64,000 nucleotides of DNA from a bacterium 336/3. GTDB lineage: Bacteria > Bacteroidota > Bacteroidia > Cytophagales > Thermonemataceae. Positions within the stretch are counted from its first letter, which is position 1. Each line of letters opens with the position of its first letter. Shown here one piece after another: positions 8,410 to 18,043 of the stretch. Under the pieces are notes generated by a model, which did no database searches, had not been told where the DNA came from, and was given only the letters and a program-made list of their open reading frames with translations. The stretch is from positions 2,875,521 through 2,939,520 of the forward strand of contig LJIE01000001.1 in assembly GCA_001281695.1 (NCBI GenBank). Direction: 5' to 3'. A program made the translations under genes and the position numbers.

Positions 8410-9681
8410 TTACCAGTTTAAAGTTCTGAAACTACCGCTTGAGCCATTTGCTGCCATAATTTTGCTCTCTTTATACTTACCTCCGCTTCCGCCTCTATTC
8501 TGAACATTGATGGATAAATTAGGTGTTGTTGGGTCTTTATAGATAGTTACATCTCCTCCATTTCCTCCATTTCCAGGTGCTTTGGATTTATCACCATAAC
8601 TACCATTACCTCCATTGGCATATATGTTGATAGGTGTGTTAGGTGTTATTTTAAATTGGTGAAGCACTTTTCCCATACTACGTACTTCAAGCTGAACCAA
8701 AGAGCTACCATTTTTTTTATGCTTGGAAGGCTTTACATAAACATCTAAGTTTGTACCATTTTGCCCCCGAGCACCAGCATACACATAAATACCAGATGTT
8801 CCTCCTCTTCCCCCACTATAATTAACTTCTATCGGAGCATTATACAAAACATCAATACTTTTGGTTGTAGTAATATTTGGATGATATTTGGAAGTAGCCT
8901 TGATACGAACTTGGTCTGATGGTATTTTTGGGCAATCTGCATGAATTTGAAGTTTTTCTTCTCCAAATTCAGCCCCTTGTACTTCCACTACAAAATTCTC
9001 CCAGTCTGTTTTTCCACCCAAGTTTGGCGTTTTAAATACCTGACCATCTGAAAGTGTAGCCTGAATACCATACAAAATTTGACTAAAATGTCCCAGCTCA
9101 GTTGGTAGATTTGTAACGACTATTTCTATATTTTGTATGTTTTTACCCTTGAGTGAATATTTTATTTTTTCTGCTTCTTGTTGCTTTTGTTTATTGGTAG
9201 CTATTTGTTCTCGAGCACTTTTCTGATTTTTAAATATTCCTAAAATATAGCTATCAAGTTCTGTATTTAGACTTTTATAATCGGGTTTTGAGCAGTTTTT
9301 ACACAACACATATTTAATGGTTGCATGTTCTTGGGCATAGTTGTAATAGATTACATAATCTTTCAAAAAAGTAATTCGACTATCTCCTGAACCAAAATAT
9401 GCAGGGTAGTTTGGAATATCAGGTTGAAATACTTCCAAAACTACATTTGCTCTGTTTATTTCCACTTTTTCTATTACTTTATTATTCTCTGTATCCAGAT
9501 TAGAAGAGAAAAACAGTTTTAAAGGCCATGTTTTTGTTGCCTGAACTAAGCTTTCATTCTCAACTTTAAATACTTGATAATCTCCATCACCAAAGTTTTT
9601 TACTAAACTATTCTGATTTTGAGCAAATAGATTTTGGCTAATCACAAAAAAGAACACGTATATATATTTAATAATTTTCAT
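8410..9681 (-). CDS. Exported protein with Gly-rich C-terminal region
   Basis: A 423-aa protein with a signal peptide (MKIIKYIYVFFFVISQNLFAQ). A central stretch around residues 175-290 looks like a beta-sandwich (ADCPKIPSDQVRIKATSKY). The C-terminal 140 residues are Gly/Asn-rich with repeated GGxGG patterns (SGGRGGTSGIYVYAG, GNGGNGGDVTIY, RGGSGGKY), reminiscent of surface or matrix proteins. Function unknown. It is 30 nt downstream of the small exported protein at 9712-10023 and 33 nt upstream of the coiled-coil protein, consistent with co-transcription. Confidence 0.65.
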   Translation of the reverse strand: MKIIKYIYVFFFVISQNLFAQNQNSLVKNFGDGDYQVFKVENESLVQATKTWPLKLFFSSNLDTENNKVIEKVEINRANVVLEVFQPDIPNYPAYFGSGDSRITFLKDYVIYYNYAQEHATIKYVLCKNCSKPDYKSLNTELDSYILGIFKNQKSAREQIATNKQKQQEAEKIKYSLKGKNIQNIEIVVTNLPTELGHFSQILYGIQATLSDGQVFKTPNLGGKTDWENFVVEVQGAEFGEEKLQIHADCPKIPSDQVRIKATSKYHPNITTTKSIDVLYNAPIEVNYSGGRGGTSGIYVYAGARGQNGTNLDVYVKPSKHKKNGSSLVQLEVRSMGKVLHQFKITPNTPINIYANGGNGSYGDKSKAPGNGGNGGDVTIYKDPTTPNLSINVQNRGGSGGKYKESKIMAANGSSGSFRTLNW

Positions 9682-9711
9682 TAGATTATTTTTTAATTTA
9701 TTTGAAAAATT

Positions 9712-10023
9712 TTACAGATAAGCTGATAATTTTACCGTTTTACCACACATGGTTTCATCTATTGTGAATATCAAAGACCCTTTTTTGCCTTTATCACTTC
9801 TATAGATTTTGCGTCCAGCCTCACAAGTAACAGATGTTGAACCTCCTCCATGATAAAGCATTACATGAGCCTGACCTGTAAAAACATAAATATCTTGTTT
9901 AGTATCATTTACTATTTTTAAAGCCCCTTCTATTTTCTTAAATGAATCATCATGAACAGATGTAAAGCCAGTGTTTACAACAAAACAAACAATTAAAAAG
10001 AACGAGAATAAGATATTTTTCAT
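9712..10023 (-). CDS. Small exported protein
   Basis: A 103-aa protein with a signal peptide (MKNILFSFFLIVCFVVNTGF) and a compact mature part containing two Cys residues (TCEAGRKIY and ETMCGKTVKL) spaced as for one disulfide. No family recognised. It is the first gene of a likely three-gene set (9712-10023, 8410-9681, 7150-8376). Confidence 0.6.
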   Translation of the reverse strand: MKNILFSFFLIVCFVVNTGFTSVHDDSFKKIEGALKIVNDTKQDIYVFTGQAHVMLYHGGGSTSVTCEAGRKIYRSDKGKKGSLIFTIDETMCGKTVKLSAYL

Positions 10024-10144
10024 AAGAAATTAGGATATTTGGTTTATGATTCAAAAATGAGCATTTGAATTGATTATGTACTGAAATACTTTGTAAGCTG
10101 TTGGTTTGGATTTGTAAGTTGTAAAACACTCAAATCATATAGAA

Positions 10145-10171
10145 AAGCCCTCTTAATATTTAAGAGGGCTT
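10145..10171 (-). terminator. Terminator of the T9SS-sorted protein gene
   Basis: Perfect 12-bp inverted repeat with a 3-nt loop: 10145-10156 (AAGCCCTCTTAA) and 10160-10171 (TTAAGAGGGCTT). On the minus strand it is followed by TTTTCT and lies 6 nt after the stop codon at 10177. Confidence 0.85.
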
Positions 10172-10176
10172 CTGGA

Positions 10177-11856
10177 TTATTCTACAATTAGCTTTTTAAC
10201 TGTTTTTCTTTCTGATGTATGAATATTTACAAAATATAATCCTTTTTTCCAGTTTGCTATATTTATCATCAATTCCCCTGAAAGATTATTTTCATATACT
10301 ACTTTTCCATACTGATTGGTTATCAACACTTTACTATTCTCTGAACCACTTATAGAAACCTGTTCTTTTGCAGGGTTAGGATAAATTTTAATATCTCCAT
10401 CTTGGGTAGTATTTTGCAGGCTGAATGCCTTTTCCATTTTTTCAATTTCTTCTAAAGAGATATTTTCTGTGTATGTTTCCAATACTATATTACTCTTACC
10501 AGTAGCTGAAATATAAAATACTTGATCTGTACGTCCATAATCAGAGCAGTTATGTTTAGAAACGTGACGAACCATATAATACATATTATACTGTAAATTC
10601 GTAAATGTGTAGTTATTACCTGATACTCCTAACAATACAGGTGATGAATACCAGTTTGGAGAAGTTGTTGGAAGTGATACAGGGCTAGCAAATAAACCCC
10701 ATGTGCTATAAGGATTAGTTGGGTCTAATGCATTCACTGTTAAAGAATATCCTGTGGTATTTCCTGAATGACTATGACTAAAACCTGAATTTACATAATT
10801 GCTAAAAGTTGGTATCTGGAATACTTTTCTTACCTCTGCCCAACCACAACCTCCATTGCTTTCCCAAACGCCATGTTTAATCATATAATATCTGCCTGCA
10901 ATATTGGGTACTCTAAATTGTGCTTGATTTCCTGATAAAGTAACAGGAGCAAATGTAGGGTCTATATATTGGTCAGCTGTACTATTGACTGTCATTCGAT
11001 ACAAAATCCATTGACTATTTTGGTTTACTGCATTACCTATTACATCTATAACTGCCTGATTAGATTTTTTATCGCAATTTATAGAGTATGAATAGTCGGG
11101 ATTAAGATTGCAAGGTACTTCTGTCAATGACATATCATCTATTAAGATTCCTTCACCATTTCTTTTAGCTCTAATCTCAAAAGTTTGTTTAAAATTAAAA
11201 TATACACCATAAGAATTGTTAGGGTCATCTAATTCAATAGGGAGATTTGCGGCTGTCATCAAATCTGAAACTCTAAAAGTAGCTTCAAATAAAGTCCATT
11301 GCCCTCTTGTTGTAAATGTACCTATCAAAGGAATTGTTAAGGTTCTATCACAGATACTTGTCCATCCAGATGCTGTGTTTAATAATCTAATTTCTACACC
11401 TGAATTTGGATTGATAGGAGTATTTCCCATATTTTGTGTAGCTGTCAAAGATGCCCATATACGCACTTTGTATTCTCTTCCTAAAGCCAGAGGACTTGTA
11501 AAGTTCGATTTAATAGATTCTGCGGCATCTGATGTTTTTAAATGTACATAATTATTTCCATGACGAGGCATTAAACCGTTCGGTAAGCCTCTCGTTAAAA
11601 AATTGAAAGGCACACTGATATCTTGTGGTGTTACAGATGCACAAGTAGCTAAAATATCAGGTGTGTTGTTAGGAATATAACACCCTAAAGACCAATTACT
11701 TAATTTCCCCATTACCACATCACCTTGGTGTGTAGGGCAAGATGTAAGTGTTTCAAAACTTGGATTGGGTATGAGATTTATTTGCCCATAACCCACACTC
11801 ACAGAAAAAATCCATAGTATAAAAAGGTGGTGAAGTTTTTTTAATTTGAAGCTCAT
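10177..11856 (-). CDS. Secreted protein with C-terminal type IX secretion sorting domain
   Basis: A 559-aa protein sent out of the cell. It has a signal peptide (cleavage near SVGYGQ), a beta-sandwich N-terminal region starting INLIPNPSFETLTSCPTHQG (carbohydrate-binding-like: PNPSFE is typical of CBM-like jelly rolls), and central repeats around TPNWYSSPVLLG. The end is a canonical T9SS type A sorting tail: DIKIYPNPAKEQVSIS, then YGKVVYEN and finally KGLYFVNIHTSERKTVKKLIVE-type residues. The T9SS tail ties the organism to Bacteroidota. Its own strong terminator follows. It diverges from the sensor kinase gene at 11935 with a 78-nt gap, so shared control is possible. Confidence 0.85.
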   Translation of the reverse strand: MSFKLKKLHHLFILWIFSVSVGYGQINLIPNPSFETLTSCPTHQGDVVMGKLSNWSLGCYIPNNTPDILATCASVTPQDISVPFNFLTRGLPNGLMPRHGNNYVHLKTSDAAESIKSNFTSPLALGREYKVRIWASLTATQNMGNTPINPNSGVEIRLLNTASGWTSICDRTLTIPLIGTFTTRGQWTLFEATFRVSDLMTAANLPIELDDPNNSYGVYFNFKQTFEIRAKRNGEGILIDDMSLTEVPCNLNPDYSYSINCDKKSNQAVIDVIGNAVNQNSQWILYRMTVNSTADQYIDPTFAPVTLSGNQAQFRVPNIAGRYYMIKHGVWESNGGCGWAEVRKVFQIPTFSNYVNSGFSHSHSGNTTGYSLTVNALDPTNPYSTWGLFASPVSLPTTSPNWYSSPVLLGVSGNNYTFTNLQYNMYYMVRHVSKHNCSDYGRTDQVFYISATGKSNIVLETYTENISLEEIEKMEKAFSLQNTTQDGDIKIYPNPAKEQVSISGSENSKVLITNQYGKVVYENNLSGELMINIANWKKGLYFVNIHTSERKTVKKLIVE

Positions 11857-11934
11857 AATTTTTTTGTTTTAATTTGTGATGAATAAATAATTGTTTGGTT
11901 TGTGCTGTAAAACTATCGAAGCCCTTTTAGAGAA

Positions 11935-14862
11935 ATGGATAATAATTTACTATTGGTATGTTTCGATTTGCGAAGCGTAAAAAAGCTCTTTTGGGGAGTT
12001 TTGGGGTTATTTATTTTTTGTTATCATGTAGTAATGGCTCAGCAGCCTAATTTTCGTGCTATTACAACAGACCAAGACCTTCCTAGCAACGAAGTATATT
12101 CTATTCTACAAGATGCTCAAGGATTTATTTGGATAGGTTGTGATGCAGGATTATTCCGATATAATGGGGTAAAGTTTATTCCTTATAAAACAGCTAAACA
12201 ACGTAGCAAGTCTATTACAGGGTTGTCTCAGACACCCAACGGAAGAATTTATTGTCATAATTTTACAGGTCAGGTTTTTTACATAGAAAATGACCAAATG
12301 CATGAGTTAGAGTGTTCTGAAATCACCTATGTTTCTAACATTACTACCAATCAACAAAATGAAGTCTGGCTTGCCACCAAAGAAGGGCTTTATTACTATT
12401 CTCCCCAAATCAACAAATGTGTTCAATACCAAAATTCTAGTTTTAGCCCTAAAAATATTTCAAGAAATTTTACAGACAAACAAGATAATATTTGGTTTAC
12501 CTCTGATGATGGTGTAGGCAGATTAGATAAACAAAAAAAAATTACCATTTACCCTTTTCCACCTCAGAAAATTGATTTATTAGGGAATTTGCTCATCTGT
12601 AATACTCCTCAAAAAACGCTGTTGGTAGGCGTAACTTCTGCTAATCTCTATCAAATAACCCCACAAGGCATCAAGAGTTACTATATTCCTACTCTCAACA
12701 AAGCTCTTGAAGGAAAAAAAGTTACCAATGCATATTTAGATACCAAAGATAGGCTTTGGATAACTACTTACACAGGTGTTGTTATGTATCATACCATTAC
12801 ACAACAGATAAAAGTATATTTAGAAGAGTTTTCTTTTTCTGATATTTTAATAGACAAAGATGAATCTATTTGGCTCACAACTCTTTATGATGGCATTCTT
12901 TATATTCCCAATCTGGATTTTGAAGACTTACAAGCCATGCATAAAGTGCTTAAAATCTGCCATGATGAACAAAATATTTACTTTGGTAATACCTCTGGAC
13001 TGCTTGGTGTTTTAAATCCTCACAGTCAGGAAACTAAAATTTATGATGCTGGTTTAAAAGCAGATATTAGAAGCCTCAATTATGACTCTTCAGATAAAGC
13101 TATTTATTTCAATATGAATAGTAGTATTTATCAATTAAAAGATAATAATATTTCACTTGCTCGCTCCTTTGCACATTCAGTTAAGAGTATGATTCATGTA
13201 CCTGAAGGTTATTTAATAGCTTCTTCTATAAGAACGTATTTTGTAAAAAATCTTCAAGATACTTCTTTGCAGGTAATTAATGAACAATGGGGACGAAACA
13301 TATTGTATGATACAAAAAATAAATATGTTTGGGTGGCTACTAACAAAGGTTTATTAAAAGTTATTTATCAAGCAGGAGAATACATTGTTTTAGAAAAACT
13401 CTTACAAGACAAACAAATTTTAGATATTTGTCTTTGGGAAACGCAACAACAACTTTTTGCCGTAACTTTTGAGGGTTTTATTTATCAAATCAGCCCTTCG
13501 TTACAAATAGAACCCATAGCTCAACTCCCCAATCACATACAGGCTTATCATATTCTCTGCCATAATAATCAATTATATATTGGAACGAATAAAGGTCTTT
13601 TTATATACAATCTGCATACAAAAGATTGGCAAAAAATAGGAAAATTGGAGGGCTTAATTTCTGATAATCTATTATCATTTACATTTTTTAAAGACAAAAT
13701 CTGGATTGGTACAGAAAAAGGTGTACAGAGTATCCCTATTGCATTTAAAACGAAACAAAATCTTTCAAAAATTTTCCTAAAAAAGGTTTTGCAAAATCAG
13801 ATAGCTATTGGAGATAACGATTATCAAAAAATCAAAATGCAACCCAATGATGCTCTTAAAATATATGTAGAAGCTGTTTGCTATTCTTCTTACGACAAAT
13901 TTCGATATGCTTATCGTATCAATCAAAAATCATCTTGGAATTATTTACCAGCAAACACAGAAGCCATAGATATCAACTCTTTACCTGCTGGAGCCTTTTC
14001 CATTGAAATAATGGTAGAAGACCATCAAGGCAGATTCTCTAAAAACCTAATTGTTATAAAAGGAGAAGTTTTACCTCCTATTTGGCAAAGAGGCTGGTTT
14101 TTAAGTATCTTGTTTTTCATCATTCTCTTTAGTTTTTTTATTGGTTTTAAACTGAGAGTCAGACATCTTCAGAAGAAACAAGAGCAAGTTCTCAATCAAT
14201 TACACCTAGAAAATGAGTTAAACTCTTGGCAACAAACAGCCCTTCAGGTACAAATGAGTCCACACTTTTTATTCAATATCCTCAACTCTATCAAAGCATA
14301 CATATATGAAAATGATAAACAAAAAGCTATTACTTATCTCAATCATTTTGCCAATCTCGTAAGAAAAATCTTACAAAACAGTAATCAAAAAGAAGCTCTT
14401 TTGATTGATGAATTGGAGATTATCAAGCATTATATTGAGCTTGAGGGGATGCTTTTAGAAAAAGATTTTTCTTGGGAAATCAACATTGCCGAAAATATTG
14501 CAACAGATGAAATTTATATACCAACTCTTTTAATACAACCCTTTGTTGAAAATGCTTTTAAACATGGTTTAAGACATAAGAAAGGTGAAAAGAAACTCAC
14601 TATTTCTATTATTTCTCTATCAGAGCAGGTTATTCAACTTACAGTTGATGACAATGGTATTGGCAGAAAAGCTTCACAACTTATTAATCAAAAAAATAAG
14701 CCCTTACATCAGTCTTTTGCCATGCAAAATATCAAAAAAAGAATAGATTTATTGAATCAAAATTCTAATTTTGACATTCAAATGCAGATTCTGGATAAAG
14801 AAAATCCACTGCAAGAAGCCTTGGGAACACAAATCGTATTAACTATCAAATACCATGAATAA
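11935..14862 (+). CDS. Reg_prop propeller sensor histidine kinase (LytS/His_kinase type)
   Basis: A 975-aa membrane sensor. In order: signal/anchor helix (residues 15-35), two beta-propellers built of Reg_prop repeats (for example NEVYSILQDAQGFIWIGCDAG near 50), a Y_Y_Y-type beta-sandwich (around 640-715), one membrane helix (about 720-745), a coiled coil, then a His_kinase domain with phospho-acceptor H777 (QMSPHFLFNILNSIKAY) and an HATPase with N-box QPFVENAFKHGL and G-box DDNGIGRK. It probably senses an extracellular compound, often a glycan in this architecture, and phosphorylates the LytTR regulator whose start overlaps its last 8 nt. The start could be an internal TTG at codon 12, which gives a better signal peptide n-region. 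Confidence 0.9.
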   Translation: MDNNLLLVCFDLRSVKKLFWGVLGLFIFCYHVVMAQQPNFRAITTDQDLPSNEVYSILQDAQGFIWIGCDAGLFRYNGVKFIPYKTAKQRSKSITGLSQTPNGRIYCHNFTGQVFYIENDQMHELECSEITYVSNITTNQQNEVWLATKEGLYYYSPQINKCVQYQNSSFSPKNISRNFTDKQDNIWFTSDDGVGRLDKQKKITIYPFPPQKIDLLGNLLICNTPQKTLLVGVTSANLYQITPQGIKSYYIPTLNKALEGKKVTNAYLDTKDRLWITTYTGVVMYHTITQQIKVYLEEFSFSDILIDKDESIWLTTLYDGILYIPNLDFEDLQAMHKVLKICHDEQNIYFGNTSGLLGVLNPHSQETKIYDAGLKADIRSLNYDSSDKAIYFNMNSSIYQLKDNNISLARSFAHSVKSMIHVPEGYLIASSIRTYFVKNLQDTSLQVINEQWGRNILYDTKNKYVWVATNKGLLKVIYQAGEYIVLEKLLQDKQILDICLWETQQQLFAVTFEGFIYQISPSLQIEPIAQLPNHIQAYHILCHNNQLYIGTNKGLFIYNLHTKDWQKIGKLEGLISDNLLSFTFFKDKIWIGTEKGVQSIPIAFKTKQNLSKIFLKKVLQNQIAIGDNDYQKIKMQPNDALKIYVEAVCYSSYDKFRYAYRINQKSSWNYLPANTEAIDINSLPAGAFSIEIMVEDHQGRFSKNLIVIKGEVLPPIWQRGWFLSILFFIILFSFFIGFKLRVRHLQKKQEQVLNQLHLENELNSWQQTALQVQMSPHFLFNILNSIKAYIYENDKQKAITYLNHFANLVRKILQNSNQKEALLIDELEIIKHYIELEGMLLEKDFSWEINIAENIATDEIYIPTLLIQPFVENAFKHGLRHKKGEKKLTISIISLSEQVIQLTVDDNGIGRKASQLINQKNKPLHQSFAMQNIKKRIDLLNQNSNFDIQMQILDKENPLQEALGTQIVLTIKYHE

Positions 14863-15619
14863 ACAAGAGATAAAACTTAAAGCCATGATTGTAGATGACT
14901 CTCCACAAGCCTGTCGTTTACTTAAAATGATGATTTTAGAGGAGTCTCTTCCTGTTGATGTAGTATCTGAAGCTCATAATGCCTTTGATGCTTGGGAATC
15001 TATTCAAAACCTCAAACCTGATTTACTATTTTTAGATATCGAAATGCCTGAAAAGTCTGGTTTAGAGTTAGCTGAGCAGATTTTAGAACATGATATTAAT
15101 TGTGAAATTATTTTTACAACAGCCTACAGTGAATATGCCATTCAGGCTTTTAGGCTTTCAGCCATAGATTATCTCCTCAAACCTATTCAGGAAGGGGACT
15201 TAAAAGAATCTATCGAAAAAGTCAAATACAAAAAGAAATTAACCCACGACCAAACAAGGCTTAAAACACTTACTCAAAATTTAAAAGAAGAATCGCCTCA
15301 AAATCTTTGTGTACCCATTTTAAATGGCTACGAATACATTCAATTACAAGATATTGAATACATTGAAGCAGATGGTGCTTATGTAAACATTACTCTTTGT
15401 AATACAAAACAAATGATTGTTTCCAAAAATCTGAGGTATTTTGAGAATCTATTGGAAGGCTTTGGACACTTTTTAAGGGTACACCGTTCGTACATTGTGA
15501 ATAAAAATCATATCAAAAAAGTTCTCAAAGGCGAAAAAGCAGTAATTGTGATGCAAAGTAACCAGCAAATAGACCTTGCTCGTGATAGAAAACAAGCATT
15601 TTGGGCTGCTATGGAGTGA
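14855..15619 (+). CDS. LytTR-family response regulator
   Basis: A 254-aa cytoplasmic DNA-binding regulator. The N-terminal receiver domain has an acidic pocket (MIVDDSP), phospho-acceptor D61 (LLFLDIEMPEKSG), and a conserved Thr/Lys end (TTAYSEYAIQAF; DYLLKPI). The C-terminal LytTR domain (about 150-254) has the typical QDIEYIEADGAYVNI, FLRVHRSYIVNKNHI and a basic finish. It overlaps the propeller kinase gene by 8 nt, so the two form a cognate pair. Likely targets include the divergent T9SS protein gene, by position only. Confidence 0.92.
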   Translation: MNKQEIKLKAMIVDDSPQACRLLKMMILEESLPVDVVSEAHNAFDAWESIQNLKPDLLFLDIEMPEKSGLELAEQILEHDINCEIIFTTAYSEYAIQAFRLSAIDYLLKPIQEGDLKESIEKVKYKKKLTHDQTRLKTLTQNLKEESPQNLCVPILNGYEYIQLQDIEYIEADGAYVNITLCNTKQMIVSKNLRYFENLLEGFGHFLRVHRSYIVNKNHIKKVLKGEKAVIVMQSNQQIDLARDRKQAFWAAME

Positions 15620-15649
15620 TTATTATGCTGATTTTCAAATAATATATTT

Positions 15650-16650
15650 TTATTCAAGTGGGACTTTTTCTCTGTCTTTAATAATGTATTCTTTTATTTT
15701 TCCATTTTTATCTTTTTCTCTGACTATATCACCTTCCACAGGAACTTGTTTGTAAACCTTATCATCTTTTCTTAAGTTGTAATTATTTTTCCAGTAAGCA
15801 ATCCTAACAAGTTCTCCCTTTTCATCAAAATATTTGCATTCTTCAATACCATCATTTAAATAACTAGTTTCTTTTATGACTATTCTATTCTTATCATACA
15901 AATGAGTTTTTCCACGCATTTTGCCATAATGCATTTCATAATCAAACTTCACCAAAGTGGAATTCTTTCGATAGGTTTTCCATAAACCATCTTGTAATCC
16001 CATTTTAAAATACCCTTCACTATCATCATGTTTTATCTTCACAAGAATATACTTGTTTGAATCTAAATTATAAGGCTCTTGTAATTGATTATGAAATAAT
16101 GGTAATTTATCATATTTCTTGTTTCTTTTATGTATTTGTTGTAAGTTCTGAATATAAAGGGTATCTATATGATATATTAAATATTCTACATAAGCACGTG
16201 CTTCTTCCTCTGCAGTAAACAGTGAGTTTAGATGATTTATTACCTTATGAAGATAATCTATATTTAAAGGTGTATCTGAGCCGTTCAAATAAGATATTAT
16301 ATATTGTAATCCAGTTATAGCTCTCACATTTTTCTTGTCAATCAAAAAACACCTGTTAAATTCGATGGTAGCAGTATCTATAATACCCACATTATAATAA
16401 TTCCACGCTTTTACATAATGATTTTCAAAGGCTTTTTCTTTAGTTTCAAAATCTCATTCTGAACAAAATTACTATCTCCTTCTATTTGGGCTTTGGTTTT
16501 AACTATTCCATAGTAAAAAGGAGATAAATGATAATTCTCTTTGATTTTTTTATTCCAGTTACTATTTAAAATCAGAGATTCTTGTCCAAAAGATTGAAAA
16601 CACTTTCCTAAAAGTGTGAAACACAAAAATATGATTAATCTGTTTTTCAT
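15650..16650 (-). pseudogene. Frameshifted exported protein gene
   Basis: Two minus-strand frames make one gene. The 5' part (16650 to about 16450) starts with a signal peptide (MKNRLIIFLCFTLLGKCFQSFGQ) and then hits a stop at 16411. Near the sequence AATGAGATTTTG (about 16450-16460) a one-base change restores a second frame that reads DFETKEKAFENHYVKAWNYY and continues open to the stop at 15650. The second part is a KAFENHYVKAWNYYNVGIID-type TPR-like helix pair followed by a MORN-like region (KMGLQDGLWKTYRK; KMRGKTHLYDKN; YFDEKGELVRIAYWKN). The intact product would be about 333 aa. This may be a real mutation, programmed slippage or a sequencing error. Confidence 0.7.
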
Positions 16651-16662
16651 AGTTTCTCATTT

Positions 16663-18036
16663 TTATCTTCTAAAAACCTTTTTCCAATACTCATACAGAT
16701 ACAAAGCCTCTTTGACACACAATTTACTCATAAACTCAGGAGTCTGATTGGCGTGTATTTTTTGAATGAGGATTTCTAAATCTAAAAAACGCATTTCTTT
16801 ACCCTTCAATACATTTTTTTTGCCCCAATTATAAACAGGCTTTACTTCAATAGCCTCAATTTGTGTATGGGTATTGCCTTCTTGTGTGATACCTTTTACA
16901 ATATGCAATTTTAAAAGAGGAACCAATCTATCCAAAACAAAAATATCATAAGCTACAAAATCGGCAAGTGAATAAATAGCAACGCCCTGCTTTTGGTGTC
17001 GTGTAATAGGGCATGTAAATACATATTTTTCCATCGGTTGTGGATTATGTGGATGACTACCTAAAATCGCATCCACACCACATTCCTCAAATATTCGGTG
17101 ATAAATAGCGACTGTATGCTCCGAAGGATACATTTGGTACGCATTGCCTGTATGCAAAGAAAGCATCACCAAATCTGCTCCTTTTATGTGGGCATGCAAT
17201 ACATCTTCTTTAATTTGTTTTAAATCTACATCAGGTGTATTAAGTCTTTCAGTATTCACTAAATAAGCTTCCTGAGGAGATAATAAAAATTGATTGAGTG
17301 AATAGGTATAAGCAATAAAAGCTATTTTGATACCATTTCTTTCTAAAATTGGAAAATTTTGGCGTTCTTGAGGACTTTTGGCTGTCCCTGTATAAGCTAT
17401 ATTTTTTTGTTCTAAAAATTTGATAGTTTCTAAAACACCCTCTGCTCCCATATCCATACTATGATTATTGGCAGTAGAAAGCACATCATAACCTTTGTAT
17501 TTGCCATTACCACTAAATACTTCAAACATTTCTTCATTACCATTGAAGTGCATATCTGAAAGCATCACTTCTGGTACAAGTGAGGCTGGTTTATTGATAT
17601 CAATAGGTGTTTCTAGATTGGCAAAAACAATATCAGTACCAAAGAAAAACTCTCCTACTTCGTCCCAAAGATGTTTGGTGTAAGGCTTTTGAATCCATTC
17701 ATAAGGCATTAAGTCTCCTCCAACAGAAACAGATATTTTACTTTTTATTTCAAAGTTATTTGGCAGTATAAAATCAAAATTCTGATTCTGAAAATGTTCT
17801 ACAATATGACTAGGGTATTGATATGGAGGCTTGATATAATATTTATAGCCTAAATACAATATATCTTTGGCTTTAAAAAATGCTGGATTTTCTTCAAAAT
17901 CGGCTATTGGACTTCTCCATTTTCTAAAAAAAAGTCCTATCACAAAATATAGAATGCGTAAAATACCTACCAAAATCTTCCCTTTTGTAGAAAAAGGCAA
18001 AACTGTTGGAAATTGTATGTTTTTATTTTTCATCAT
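16663..18036 (-). CDS. CapA-family metallophosphatase-like protein
   Basis: A 457-aa protein of the CapA/PgsA (poly-gamma-glutamate capsule) family, whose domain has a calcineurin-like metallophosphoesterase fold. Motifs in order: SVGGDLMPYEW (about 105), FANLETPID (about 138), STANNHSMDMGAEG (about 187), LSLHTGNAYQMYPS (about 290) and LGSHPHNPQPMEKY (about 325). A hydrophobic stretch near the N-terminus (ILVGILRILYFVIGLFF) should anchor it in the membrane. No capB/capC partner is present, so a capsule role is not shown; in Bacteroidota such proteins are often isolated. It follows the LysE-type gene by 7 nt on the same strand. Confidence 0.85.
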   Translation of the reverse strand: MMKNKNIQFPTVLPFSTKGKILVGILRILYFVIGLFFRKWRSPIADFEENPAFFKAKDILYLGYKYYIKPPYQYPSHIVEHFQNQNFDFILPNNFEIKSKISVSVGGDLMPYEWIQKPYTKHLWDEVGEFFFGTDIVFANLETPIDINKPASLVPEVMLSDMHFNGNEEMFEVFSGNGKYKGYDVLSTANNHSMDMGAEGVLETIKFLEQKNIAYTGTAKSPQERQNFPILERNGIKIAFIAYTYSLNQFLLSPQEAYLVNTERLNTPDVDLKQIKEDVLHAHIKGADLVMLSLHTGNAYQMYPSEHTVAIYHRIFEECGVDAILGSHPHNPQPMEKYVFTCPITRHQKQGVAIYSLADFVAYDIFVLDRLVPLLKLHIVKGITQEGNTHTQIEAIEVKPVYNWGKKNVLKGKEMRFLDLEILIQKIHANQTPEFMSKLCVKEALYLYEYWKKVFRR

Positions 18037-18043
18037 TTATAAT

